Of a DNA stretch of 64,000 nucleotides, positions 34,452-44,702 are shown in pieces. Position numbers and translations under genes: made by a program. The stretch spans positions 1,364,001 through 1,428,000 of the forward strand of contig JAGPNK010000011.1 of NCBI GenBank assembly GCA_020746835.1, read 5' to 3'. The notes under the pieces are model-generated. The model ran no database searches. It had not been told where the DNA came from and saw only the letters and a list, made by a program, of their open reading frames with translations. Every line of letters begins with the position of its first letter. Within the stretch, counting starts at the first letter, position 1. Source of the DNA: Stachybotrys elegans (lineage: Eukaryota; Ascomycota; Sordariomycetes; Hypocreales; Stachybotryaceae).

Positions 34452-35436
34452 GACGGAAGATTGAAGTCGAAAAGATCTGGATATTAAGCCGCTTCTTGAT
34501 CTCAATACACATTTGCCAACGATAAAAGAGATACCGCATCTTTGCCAACCTTGCTCAGAATCCCATACAGGTGATTCTTTTTTTAGTTTTGAGTCTCCAC
34601 GACATCACCACACATGCCCCTTTCAAAGAAGTAGAAAAATATAGCCAAGCAGTAGAAAACTTGTTTGAGAGTAATGAATTCCCCACGGGTGCTCGTGTAA
34701 AAAAAAATTGTGACGGGGAGGAACAGGAACAAAAAAACGATGATAGATACTGATGGTACGATGGAAACTGCGTCGGACAATGAGAACCGAGACAAAAAAC
34801 AATAAAAAGCAAATGATGATAAAAGCCAGCGCGATGAAACCAGACAGCGATGGGAGGACCAAGGGAATCGAACCACCACGGAAAAGGGGTGGTGGCAGGT
34901 GACGGGAAAAAAGAACCTCCCAACCGCGCGCAATTGTATCGTACAAGTCAAAACTCCGCTAGCCAAACTGATACCGCTTTCGCCTCGTGCCGTCTTCATA
35001 TCTCTTTTTGACTGATCCACCTTTCGTGTTTGTGTGATGCATGGTTATGCGTCTCTGCCGTCCAAGGCCCCGATCTAGCTCCGAAACGCGTTGCTGGTCA
35101 TTGGCAAATTGTTCCCATCGATCCAAATAATATGTGCAATATGCGCCTTTGGGTCCCGCTGATATCCTGGGGCAGCCTCGCGAGCCCACCGAGGTGCCCC
35201 TCGGCAACTGAGCGAGCCCACGGCGGGGGGTGGTGCTCCCTGGCGAGGGCCGCCGAATGCGAATCAAGGCATACACAAAAAGATGTATGCATGCAATCAT
35301 CCCAGGCAGCCGTTGATGAAAAGGAAATCAAAGGTAAGCGCACGCAATCAAGCCAAGCTCAGGACGCCTCCATGCTGCATGATGATAACATAAATAAGAC
35401 TGTAACTCAAACATGTCGTTCGGCAGGATAGTCGCC
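34452..35436. other. Convergent intergenic region
   Basis: 3' flanks of the orphan gene and of ptaB. A T-loop-like sequence on the minus strand near 34862-34885 was examined as a tRNA and rejected. No other gene is seen. Confidence 0.55.
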
Positions 35437-37983
35437 TCACGAGGGGTTGCCCTTCATCTTCTTGGTCATCCTCGGAGTAGGAGGGTTTTTCCTTTGGATC
35501 CCGTTAACTTGTCCGGCGGGCGTAGGGGCTCCGGACCCGTCGTCCTCGGTCTTGACGCCAGACGGCCGCCTGCGCTTATTAGATGCCGGTGAGGTGTTCG
35601 CGCTGGGTCCACTGGAGCTGGTTCCTTGTTGGCTCTGCTGCATCTGCATGCCGGGAGCCTGCAGCTGCCCGGGCGCTGGGCTGCCAAAGTGTGGGGATCC
35701 TGATCCGGGGAGGTTCATATGCACGGCTGCAGGGCTAGCTCCCATTGGGAATTGTCCCATGCTGGGCGTCCTGGGACCCTGTGGTACGGCCTGTCCGTTC
35801 ATACCCGAGGGCATGTTGTTGATATATGTCGAGACGTATTGCTCCATGGCCTGGTACGGCCCTACGCCTTGGGTGGAGTGGTAGAAGTTGAAGAGGGGGT
35901 TCATCTGGCCCATGACTTCGACAATCTGTAATTTTTGGCTGTCAGCATATTCTCTCGCAACACTGGAGCGCATAGACGTACCTCAAGGAACTGATGGACT
36001 GAGGCGGTCACACCCTCCTTGTTGACGGCCGCTTCGGGAAGATCGCTCAGCACCTGAGGGGGTTGTGACTGGGGCGACTTGACATTTCGCTTGCCCTTCT
36101 TGGACATTTCTGGCGACTGCTTGCCGTCCTGGGAGTTGGCCTGCTTCCATTCCTTCATCCACAGGTGGGCTGGCTTGGCAGCCTCGATGACCTGTCTCCT
36201 GGCTACATACTCCTCGTGCTCTGTGGTGATGAACTCAAACAGCTCCATGCGCTGTTCGGAATCAAACGTTGCTCGGACCGTACCGTTCGCAACAACCTAA
36301 GATTGTCAGCCATAACCCCTAGCTCCATATGGCGGCCCATGACTCACGTGTGATCCCGTCTCATACCAGTAGAGCATAGTGGCCCTACTGTACTCGATGA
36401 GATGGTATTCGCCAGGCAATGCCTTGTCGATGAGGCCCTTGTCCAGAACAAGCTGCATGCTCTTGACACCACTGCTGAAGTGGGTGTGAAGGTAGCGAGC
36501 AATAGCAGGGTAGGCAATCTCGTATTGCTTCGTGTTACCGGTGTTGTCTTTGGCGTCGCTGACGTACAGGGTGTGGCGGAAGACTCCGTTGGGCGAGAAG
36601 AAGCGGTTCACGAATAGGTTCCAGTATGATAGGTCGTCCTTGGTCTTGGCTCCCTGTTGCGGAATTAGTATCAAGGACAAATCTAGCCGTTCGGTGACCT
36701 TACGGGGTAGTTGCTCAGGGACTCGGCAAATTGGAGTAGCTTGAGCAGACTCGGGCTCTTCATGCCTTCTCTCCTTTGCTGCTGTTGCTGCTGTGCCTGT
36801 TGCTGCTGGGCTTGCTGGGCCTGCTGCTGCTGGGCCTGCTGCTGCATCTGGAGGGCGAGGTGCTGGGCACCCATCTGTTGCGGCATGACCTGTCCCATCT
36901 GGGGCTGGGGGGTTGGTTCTGGTTCTGCGGCATCTGGCTGGGCTGGGCTGGTGCGGGAGCAGGTGTCGAGGCCGGCGTCTGCTGTCCCGAGGGTGCTGGC
37001 GTGCCCGCCTGAGAAGGCTGCTGGGTCGTCTGCTGCTGAGGCTGTCCCTGTTGTTGCGGCTGCTGCGGTTGTGCCTGGCCCTGTCCTTGTAGGGAATTTG
37101 GGCCCTGCTGGCCTCCCATTTGGCCTTGGGCCATTGGGTTGTTCTGCTGCATACCAGGCATGTTCTGAGGGTTCATGCCCATGTTTTGAGCAGGGTTGTG
37201 ACCAGGTCCCATCTGCTGGTTGTGGTTGGCTTGCTGCTGTTGGGCTTGTTGGGCCTGCTGTGCCTGTTGCTGCTGGGCTTGTTGCTGCTGCTGTGCGTGC
37301 TGTTGAGCCTGCTGCTGTGCCTGTTGCATTGCCATCTGCTGTGCGAGGAGGGCGGCCTGTGCCTGTTGATGTTGTCCCTGGCCATGTCAGTGGGATGGGG
37401 AATGATCATGTTCGGGAAAAGCGAGTACGTACAGGTCCCATACTCCTGGCAGCCTGGGCTTGCCTTAGCTGTTGGATTTGCTGCGGGTTCAGTTGCATCC
37501 CCATAGGACCGTTCATGTTGGACAAGCCGGCCTGCATAGCCTGCTGGGCCATCATGGCCTGGCGTTGCTGGTGCTGAGCCATGAGCTGCTGCTGTCGCAT
37601 GGCGGCGGCAGAGTTGTTAACTAAAGGAGAGAGACTGTCAGTAATGGTACACGGGGTTGGAGGGGGGTTGCATGTAGCCACGCACAGCCTTGCATGTGTT
37701 GTTGCTGGAACATTTGCTGCTGGGCCGGGCTCATGTGTTGCATATGAGCATTGGGGTGAGCGCCGGGTGGTAGACCAGCCATCATGGCCGGGTTGAGCTG
37801 TCCGCCTGGTCCAGGAACGCCCATGTGGCCACCGGCAAACTGGTGAGGCATGCCGCCTCCAGGTGCACCTTGTTGACCCGGGTTGGGAGGCATGCCTGGT
37901 CCCATGGGATGGCCTGCAACGCCGGGATGTCCCATCGCGGCGGGATGCCCAGTGAAGTTGGGCCCCATACTAGCGGCCATCAT
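35437..37983 (-). CDS. ptaB: PtaB/Mfg1-type LIM-domain-binding (LDB) transcription cofactor, frame broken at a homopolymer
   Basis: Six exons read 37983-37686, 37620-37433, 37377-36704, 36653-36348, 36296-35982 and 35925-35437. All introns are GT-AG. The third exon is 674 nt where flanking phase-0 introns demand a multiple of three, so one base is missing. A single extra C in the run at 36907-36912 (six G on the plus strand) restores a continuous Pro/Gln-rich frame of about 756 residues. N-terminal part: Met/Gly/Pro-rich (residues 1-100), then long Gln-rich tracts. C-terminal part: an LDB domain starting near SPSLLKLLQFAESLSNYP and continuing with DDLSYWNLFVNRFFSPNG, YEIAYPAIARYLHTHF and MELFEFITTEHEEYV. 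A basic tail with SNKRRRPSGVKTEDDG and RMTKKMKGNPS carries likely nuclear signals. PtaB (Aspergillus) and Mfg1 (yeasts) act with Som1/Flo8-type factors to control adhesion, hyphal development and conidiation. The same is inferred here. Confidence 0.85.
36771..36860 (-). repeat. Gln-coding CAG/CAA repeat in ptaB (3' block)
   Basis: Dense CAG/CAA codons with scattered Ala encode a poly-Gln/Ala stretch just before the LDB domain. A second, longer block lies at about 37205-37335. Confidence 0.85.
37205..37335 (-). repeat. Gln-coding CAG/CAA repeat in ptaB (5' block)
   Basis: Poly-Gln/Ala-coding tract near the start of exon 3, prone to length variation. Confidence 0.85.
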
Positions 37984-40900
37984 CTCTGATGATGGGTCGG
38001 CTATCCACAGCGTGGATATCGACGAGCAGTTCTAGACAATTATCGCATGCGCTTGCGAGAAACAATGGTATGCGTGTTGCGTCGGCGACGATGGTTCGCT
38101 CGTGTTTGATGGGCGGGTTGGTGAGAAGGCGTAATTTTTTCGCGTCGCGACAAGGGCTCGTGCTGTACGGAGATGAGGTTAGGATTTGGGGGGCGGGCTC
38201 GCGATAAGGACCACGACCACGACGATGGCGGTGGGTGACGCGTGCGGGAGATGGGAATAGAGATGTCTCAGTCGAAGAAGAGGAATATGCCAGGTGGTGA
38301 TGGATGGCGCATCGGCGGCAAGGAGAATAGACGTGAGAGAGAGACTGGGGGCAAATTCGGGGTAGCAGCGACGTGGTGGTGAGACAGCCAGCCAGAGTCG
38401 GGGGAGAGGCGAGGCAGGCGAGGCAGGCGAGGAGGGTGCGTCGCGGGCGGATGAGGGCCTTTTTGGCGAACGTGCACGACGGTCAAGACCGCGGCGAGGA
38501 TGAGCAAAGCAAATGCGACGACGGCGGGCGAGCGAGCGAGCGAGGGATCGTCAAAGGCGGGTGGAGGGCCAGCGGGAGGTGAGGTCGCAAAGGGCTGGCT
38601 GGGTGGGAATTTACCGCGCTCGGCCTGAAGCCACCACCAGGGAACTGGTAGTGGTGGACTTTTGCTTTGGGGCGGGAAGGCCTGCAAACGTAGCGAAGTC
38701 CAGGAACAGCAACAAGTTCAGGGCGCCAGGTGCCCTAACGGCCAGCCAAGAGGGACGAGAAGAAGAAGAAGAAAAGAAGAATAAAAAAGAGAGAAAAATA
38801 ATAACAGCACCAGAAACGCGGGAATGCGCGAGCGTCTTCAAGCACTATCCCGGCTGCAGTGGTAGGATTTGATGTGATTGATGCCGTCAATGTCAGATGT
38901 CGAGCAGGTAGAGGCAAGGCAAGGCAAGGCAAGAGGTGAGGTAGTAGGTAGGGATCCGTCACAGTAAATTAGCGGGTAGGGCCGTAGTAGGCGTAGGTAG
39001 ACAGTAATAGCGGATGGGCATAAGGCATGAGGCAGATGGGGGGATGGGGGAATGGGGGGGGAGAGAAGGGTCGGGTCGCGGGTGCAGCAGCGCAGGTGCT
39101 TGTCAGAGGACTGACAACTTCGTGACCCAACTGGCAAACCCTGCTCAGCCTGGAACTGACTGCGAGAAACGGGGTGATGGGATCTTCGGGAGCGACAGTC
39201 GAAAGGCCAGCCAGACCAAGCGTTGGTCCCAAGTGGACCCCCTCTGGGGGGGGGCAAGTCGGCACAGGGGTCAGACCCCCATTGTTGCGATTATCCGAGC
39301 GCCAGCCTTCTTACTGTGTCACAGGCGTATTACCTCAGCGGGCAACGGACCAATCAACGTACGTGGGTCGCCTTCCTGATCCCTGGTCTTGCATCACAGT
39401 TATGCGATTAACCGCGGCGCGTGGTCTAAAGTTGGGCTTCATCGGACATGCCACCTCCCGATAGCCATCAGCCACGCACACTGACACCCAAAGAAGGGTC
39501 TTGGACCTGCCAGGACGGGCCCTGAACATGCTTAAAGTTTTCAAACTGACAAATGGCATGGGAACGGATCTTTTTGTTTTTCTTCACGCTCCCCAATGGG
39601 AATGGAAATGAACCCCCAATGCAACCAACTTCCGCTGTCCATTAATCGCAGCAAACCACGTTGGCGAGAAGGGGGGGGCCTGTACCGTTTGCTACATAGA
39701 TCCATCCACAGCTGTGGATTTAGCCGGAATCGGACCTGTCCCGCGATGCTTCTACACAGCTTAATTGCATACGCACAGCCATAACGGCTTACCAGCTGGT
39801 ATCTGAGCACACCACCACGTACGACGGTCAAGTCCGAATACACGACCTTTCATGCGACGGGGCCCACGTCCGTGGATTATTATTAGACTTTTGGCATGCG
39901 CATTCCAAAACATCTGGGCTTTCGCTTGATGTTTGGTTCTCGGCATTTTCTGTTTCGCTACTACGGAGTATTCATATCATATTCAAATACTCCAGATATC
40001 TGGCGGTTTACCAGGCCATTGCCCCGAATTTCCGTAATTCCTACCCTGTAGTGTGCTTCGTATATCTCGGTCGCCCTTGGGCTGATCCCATGGGCGACAT
40101 AGTTTCGGTTGGTATCAGTCATGTGTGTTTCTGCCGAATTCGCTTGGCTGTGGGCGTTTGTTGTTGTCATGCCGCATAAAAGTTGGTTACTCCGGATTAA
40201 TCGGATTGTGTACAGACGTCTATTTTCTTGATTCCACACATGTTGAATGACATGACAAATCACCAAGGAGAGCCAACCTCACCACAAGCACTACTAGTTC
40301 ATGCCGTATTCACCGACCGGTTATATGCAAATATCGTATGCTGTCAGCATCATATCGCATCACTACTCCGTACCTACAGTCATTACATCCCACCAGATCA
40401 ACCATCTTGACGCCGCACTCCAGGTTGTATCCCACTAAGATTGGCTTCCGCCGCTAGATCGCCCCTGTACCCGACAATGGATACCAATCACGTGATAGCA
40501 TACAGTGTCGGAAATTAGCCAGAAAAATTTGCTCGCACTGTCGGCCAATATCATTTTCTCGTGGAGCCTCTCCTAAATATAAATTCCTCCTCCCGTCAAG
40601 ATTGTTTCCAGCAAACTTAAGTGAGAGAAAACTTGCATTCGTGCCAAAGTGCTCTGCCATTGTGCAAACCAGCACCTCGTGCTGCTTGGCTGTTTCTCTG
40701 ATCGACATATCAGCCTCCAGGACTGCCAGAAAAGGTAAGCATCTTCCCATTCTCCCTCCACGATCCTCTTGATCCTTTTCCCGCGCCTCTCGCGCTCCTC
40801 CCATCGAATGATGACACTGTTAAAACACGTCTTCTTTTCCCAACCGAATCGACCATGAAGAAGCTTAGTCTGTTCGGGCCTCAGGCCTGTTACTTGCCAG

Positions 40901-41171
40901 TATTTACTGTCTGACTTTTCACACACATCACAAGTTTATTGCAACAAGACGCTTGCAGCAGGTTGCTAACTTGGCATACAGATACTCTACATCGATTATT
41001 TAAGCTGGCTTTGCCATCTGCCCAACTAACGCGCAAGTGTGTGTTCGCCTCTGTATTACTGGATTGTCACCATTATAGTATTCTAGCTCAGAAGAATGAA
41101 AAATACAAATTTCCATGAACATTGTCTCGTAAATTCAATTGACGCGCTTGACTGCAGTGCATTATGGACTT
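37984..41171. other. 3.2-kb intergenic region
   Basis: Left part is the ptaB promoter and leader (polypurine tract at about 38755-38810 on the plus strand). Two copies of the recurring 9-mer are at 39962-39970 (TACGGAGTA) and 40364-40372 (TACTCCGTA). The part around 39.8-41.1 kb is more A/T-rich than its surroundings. I recognise no gene or transposon fragment. Confidence 0.55.
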
Positions 41172-43667
41172 CTAAGCAACTCGTAATTCCTCTCTCACTT
41201 CCTCTCTCTTGACTCGCCCGCCTACAATTCCACGACGGTTCCTACCCGTTCGTCCTCTGCCCAGCCAGTTGAGCTTCAACATCTTGCAAAGCTCTACGAC
41301 CTTCCTGTTGCCCTCATCGTGGTCCCCGCCCACGCCACCCAGGCTCGAGAGTACGCTCATACACTGCAGCATACGTCCAACCATGTCGGTAACCTGCTTC
41401 GAGTCCTCGACGTTTTGCTCGCGGACGCTTCCGTGACTTCCAAAGCTCACATTGCTGATGGCGCGACTGCGACCCCCGGTAGAGCCCTCGTTCAGAAGCG
41501 TGGTAGTGGAGGAGTTGTATGAGGCCACAGACGGATCCAATGACATGGCGGTTCCAGGCCGAGCCACTGAGGAGAAAGACTCCGACGGTGAAGTGGATAA
41601 TATGAGGTCAGAAGGTGGGGATGATAGAGCCGCGTTGAACGAGGAGGGCAAGAACTCGAGCGACAGGCGTGAGAAGATAGTCTTGAGGGTGTCGTAACGG
41701 GGAAGAATGATAATGTCACGATAAGCTTTCAGAACAAGTCGGCGCACGTCAAGAACGGTGCTGGCCGGGTCAATTCGAGGGCCCCGATCCGAGGATGAAG
41801 AGGGACTTGACGAGACAACAGCTCCCCAGAAGTCGCGGGCCTGCTCGGCATTCATGAGGGTCCCAGAGCCCGAGACCTCGAGATCAAGGGGCAAGAAGAC
41901 GGATTGCATGTAGGGGAGAATAGAGGTAAACGTAAACAGCCACAACTCGACGAGCGTAGGGATGAAGCGGTCCTCGGGCGTTTTCCGCAGTGTCTGGTCT
42001 AGATATGAGAAGCCAGAGGACAAGAGATCTCGTATATCGTCGAGCATAGCGGTTGGCGATCTCTTGTGGATACAATATTGGATGTGCATCTGGGCAACAC
42101 GGTTGAAGTCCTCCACTGGGATGCGGAGATCCTCTCCCTCAAAGATGACCAGTAGCTTCGCCTTGAGGTAGGGCCAGGCGTCGTCCATGGACATGTGCAT
42201 GTGAAGCCCTAGCCTTCCTGGATCGACGGGATCATACATGGATGATTGTGACATGGATGGCAGGCTGCTTGGGCCCGGCCAATCACCCTGCACATTGAAG
42301 CTCGATTCGCTATCCAAGCGGCTATCCGAGCGTTCGCCATACTTTTTGTCCTTCTTGGCCTTGGCAAACCCCGAGTTGGGACCCGGACTCGAAGGGATGT
42401 TGAAGTTGTACAGGCTATTGGGCGCATTGGGATCCGTCGGCCGGGAGTTGCTCGAGGCTGATGACAAGGCGAAATGATACTCGTCCTTCAGCTTGTTCTT
42501 CTGCCGCGACAAAAAGTGATGCTTCTTCTCCTTCTCCTTGCCCTTGTCTTCGCCAGCCATGTCGATCGGTCGAATCGTCGCCGAGGAGGAGTTATTGAGG
42601 TTGTAGAGCGAGGGGGCCGTCGGTTCAACAAGACTACTCGTGCTAAAGTTGTGCCGCTGAAGAGCCGACAAGGCCGATCCAATCTTGCCGGGACTAGGCA
42701 ATGGCTTGTCTCTGGTCTCGCCCTTGGTGCTGATCTTGCTGGGTCGTGAAAAGAGCTTGACCTTGGGCTTTTCTGATCTCGAGGATTTCTCTGGCAAGGG
42801 AGGAGGGATGGGTGGCGCTTGTTGGTGAGGGAGTGGTGATGTAGACGTCGGTTGATTCGGGGAGCTACGTCCCGACCGCGGGAAGACAACGTTGGCAGCG
42901 GCTGTAGCAGCGGAGGAATGTGAGCCCACGAACCTGTCGTGGCTCTGTGACCCAAACCCGTTGTCTCGGGGCGCGCTCGCCTCGGTCAGACTCAGCATTG
43001 GAGGACTTAATGGGCCTCTGCTGGCGCTGCCGCGCCTCGGGGGCTCGTTGGGTTCGCCGGGGAAGGGGACTGTCTGGGATCGATGACGCGAGTGGTGCTG
43101 ATGAGACATGACGGCCGCCTGGGCAGCGATCTGGCTGGCCGTGAGGGCGGGAGGCGGCGTGGCCTGGTTGCTGGTGGACGCCATACCGACGAGAGACAGG
43201 TTGGAGGCGCTGGCGGAAGGGAGAGATGAATCGAAGAGGCCCGGTGTGGCTGAGTGTTTCCTGGTGTGGTGATGGCCCTTTAGCATCGGCGAAGAGGAGC
43301 CTTGGGTTACGGATCGGGCGGCGGCGGCAGACGACGAGCCATTCGGACGGGAAAAGTTGTGGTGAAGGCTGGAGCTGCTCGAGTTGGCGTGGTTGGTGAA
43401 GGGGGCTTGAGGCTGGTGGAAGACGGGCGTGACGGGCGAGTTGGCGCTGGAGCCGCGCTGGCGGGCTTTGGTGATGGAGATGGGCGGCAGCAGGGTGCTG
43501 TCGTCGCTGTCGGACGAATCAACCCTTCGCAACGGCGGGGCTCGAGGCGACGGCACAGGAAGACCCTGGGACGCCGGCATGGACCCGGCCGCCGCCGCTG
43601 CCGTCGCGGCTCCCGGCAGGGGTGAGAAGCTGCCGGGCGCCCGAGGCTGGGACCGTGAAGGCTGCAT
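41172..43667 (-). CDS. hbrB: HbrB-domain protein, TORC2 subunit (Bit61/PRR5 class)
   Basis: An intron-free 831-residue frame starting MQPSRSQPRAPGSFSPLP at 43667. An in-frame ATG 50 codons upstream (43817) would place the G16 homopolymer in the coding region and is less likely. The first 500 residues are Ser/Pro/Ala-rich and disordered, with a basic stretch KHHFLSRQKNKLKDEYHFA. The HbrB domain begins near residue 540: MSMDDAWPYLKAKLLVIFEG, EDFNRVAQMHIQYCIHKRS, LLSSGFSYLDQTLRKTPEDR and LVELWLFTFTSILPYMQSVF, and continues after a Ser-rich insert with YRDIIILPRYDTLKTIFSRL. The C-terminus is basic. HbrB proteins are conserved TORC2 components needed for polarised hyphal growth, and the same membrane-signalling role is inferred. 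It shares a 539-bp divergent promoter region with the Gon7-like gene. Confidence 0.9.
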   Translation of the reverse strand: MQPSRSQPRAPGSFSPLPGAATAAAAAGSMPASQGLPVPSPRAPPLRRVDSSDSDDSTLLPPISITKARQRGSSANSPVTPVFHQPQAPFTNHANSSSSSLHHNFSRPNGSSSAAAARSVTQGSSSPMLKGHHHTRKHSATPGLFDSSLPSASASNLSLVGMASTSNQATPPPALTASQIAAQAAVMSHQHHSRHRSQTVPFPGEPNEPPRRGSASRGPLSPPMLSLTEASAPRDNGFGSQSHDRFVGSHSSAATAAANVVFPRSGRSSPNQPTSTSPLPHQQAPPIPPPLPEKSSRSEKPKVKLFSRPSKISTKGETRDKPLPSPGKIGSALSALQRHNFSTSSLVEPTAPSLYNLNNSSSATIRPIDMAGEDKGKEKEKKHHFLSRQKNKLKDEYHFALSSASSNSRPTDPNAPNSLYNFNIPSSPGPNSGFAKAKKDKKYGERSDSRLDSESSFNVQGDWPGPSSLPSMSQSSMYDPVDPGRLGLHMHMSMDDAWPYLKAKLLVIFEGEDLRIPVEDFNRVAQMHIQYCIHKRSPTAMLDDIRDLLSSGFSYLDQTLRKTPEDRFIPTLVELWLFTFTSILPYMQSVFLPLDLEVSGSGTLMNAEQARDFWGAVVSSSPSSSSDRGPRIDPASTVLDVRRLVLKAYRDIIILPRYDTLKTIFSRLSLEFLPSSFNAALSSPPSDLILSTSPSESFSSVARPGTAMSLDPSVASYNSSTTTLLNEGSTGGRSRAISNVSFGSHGSVREQNVEDSKQVTDMVGRMLQCMSVLSSLGGVGGDHDEGNRKVVELCKMLKLNWLGRGRTGRNRRGIVGGRVKREEVREELRVA

Positions 43668-44206
43668 GGTGTTTTGCTTTTGGGGGGGGGGGGGGGGAGG
43701 GCAATGGGGATGGTCTTGCGAAAGTGATGTGTATCGGCGGCGCAGACAGCGGGTCAGTGTTACATCTTGACGCTCAGGCGAACATGGGTTGGTTTGTTTT
43801 TCAGAACAAAGAACCAAGGGAAAAGAAAAAAGAAAAAGACGAATGGGGTGTAGGTTTGAAAGACACGGGATTCAATTGTCTGTGAGGGGATTGACGGGCA
43901 AGGAGAAAAAAAAGGAAAATAATATAAGGAGCTGGCGGTTGTTATTGACAAGGTTTGGTTGTTGGGGAGGCTTGAAGTTGGCACAACCAAGTATCGATGC
44001 TTGTGGGCTCAAGCGCCGGATCTCTTGGCAGCCGTGACACCCGCCATGTGGCTGTGATGACCAAAATGGAACCCCGCGCACCCTCGCTAACTACCTCCAT
44101 GCAGAAACACCAAACCCAGTTTATTGAGAAGAGCCGCATTCCTCCACCAAAAAAGCACAGAGAAGAAGCCTCGACGAAAACATATATTCGCCATCAACCT
44201 TTCAAC
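43668..44206. promoter_or_regulatory. Divergent promoter region, hbrB / gon7
   Basis: The 539 bases between two divergent starts contain both leaders. A run of 16 G (43682-43697) lies 15 bases upstream of the hbrB start codon, on its leader as C16 on the sense strand. No other element is recognised. Confidence 0.6.
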
Positions 44207-44497
44207 ATGGCCAACGCCACGCTGTCCGTCTCGTATACCTCACCCACCAGCAAGCCCTTCTCCGTCACGCACAGCATCCCCGCACCCGCAACGCAGTCCG
44301 TCGACGACAGGACGCAGCACCTCGCCGCCCTGCGCGCCGCCGTGTCCGCCACGCAGGACGAGATCAACAAGGAACTGACGGCGCGGATGGAGGAGGACAA
44401 GGCCCGCGACGCGGCCTCCAAGCCTGCTGCTGCCAAGGGAGTCGACGAGGACAAGGAGGAGGAGAATTATGGCGAGGAGGTGCAAGAAGAAGATTGA
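44207..44497 (+). CDS. gon7: Gon7-like subunit of the KEOPS/EKC complex
   Basis: A 96-residue protein beginning MANATLSVSYTSPTSKPFSV. It matches the fungal Gon7 pattern: a Ser/Thr/Pro N-terminus, then RTQHLAALRAAVSATQDEIN, KELTARMEEDKARD and an acidic end with DEDKEEENYGEEVQEED. Gon7 is the fungal subunit of KEOPS, the complex that makes t6A37 on ANN-decoding tRNAs and affects telomere upkeep and transcription; it binds Pcc1 and is largely disordered alone. The frame is open to 43997, but that upstream part lacks any resemblance, and the ATG at 44207 follows a leader ending TTTCAAC. It is divergent from hbrB and convergent with vps39, whose stop is 206 bases away. Confidence 0.85.
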   Translation: MANATLSVSYTSPTSKPFSVTHSIPAPATQSVDDRTQHLAALRAAVSATQDEINKELTARMEEDKARDAASKPAAAKGVDEDKEEENYGEEVQEED

Positions 44498-44702
44498 AGT
44501 GAAGAAGAAACAGAGCATGGTCAATTTCCGAAGTCTACATGCAAAATCTACGCCCGACTATAAGTAGAGATACAGTGTGAAAGACAAAAGGGTATCCCTT
44601 TAAGAGGAGAAAGAGAGGCCCGGGCCGAGGCGAGGAGAGCTCTCCGAAGAAGAAGAAAAAAAGACAAAGAAACCAAACCAAGGGAGGCGATAGAGCGACC
44701 GA

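Noticed and set aside
33687..34505. 272-codon minus-strand frame opposite the orphan gene
   Set aside because: The plus strand has better start context, TATA-like elements and residue balance; the minus frame is Gly/Asp/Arg/Val-rich as expected for a shadow.
34862..34885. Possible tRNA T-loop (GGTTCGATTCC on the minus strand)
   Set aside because: Flanking bases do not pair into T-stem, anticodon or acceptor arms.
36711..37577. 288-codon plus-strand Cys/Ala/Val-rich frame opposite ptaB
   Set aside because: It is the antisense of CAG-rich Gln codons, which read as Cys/Leu/Ala; no domain.
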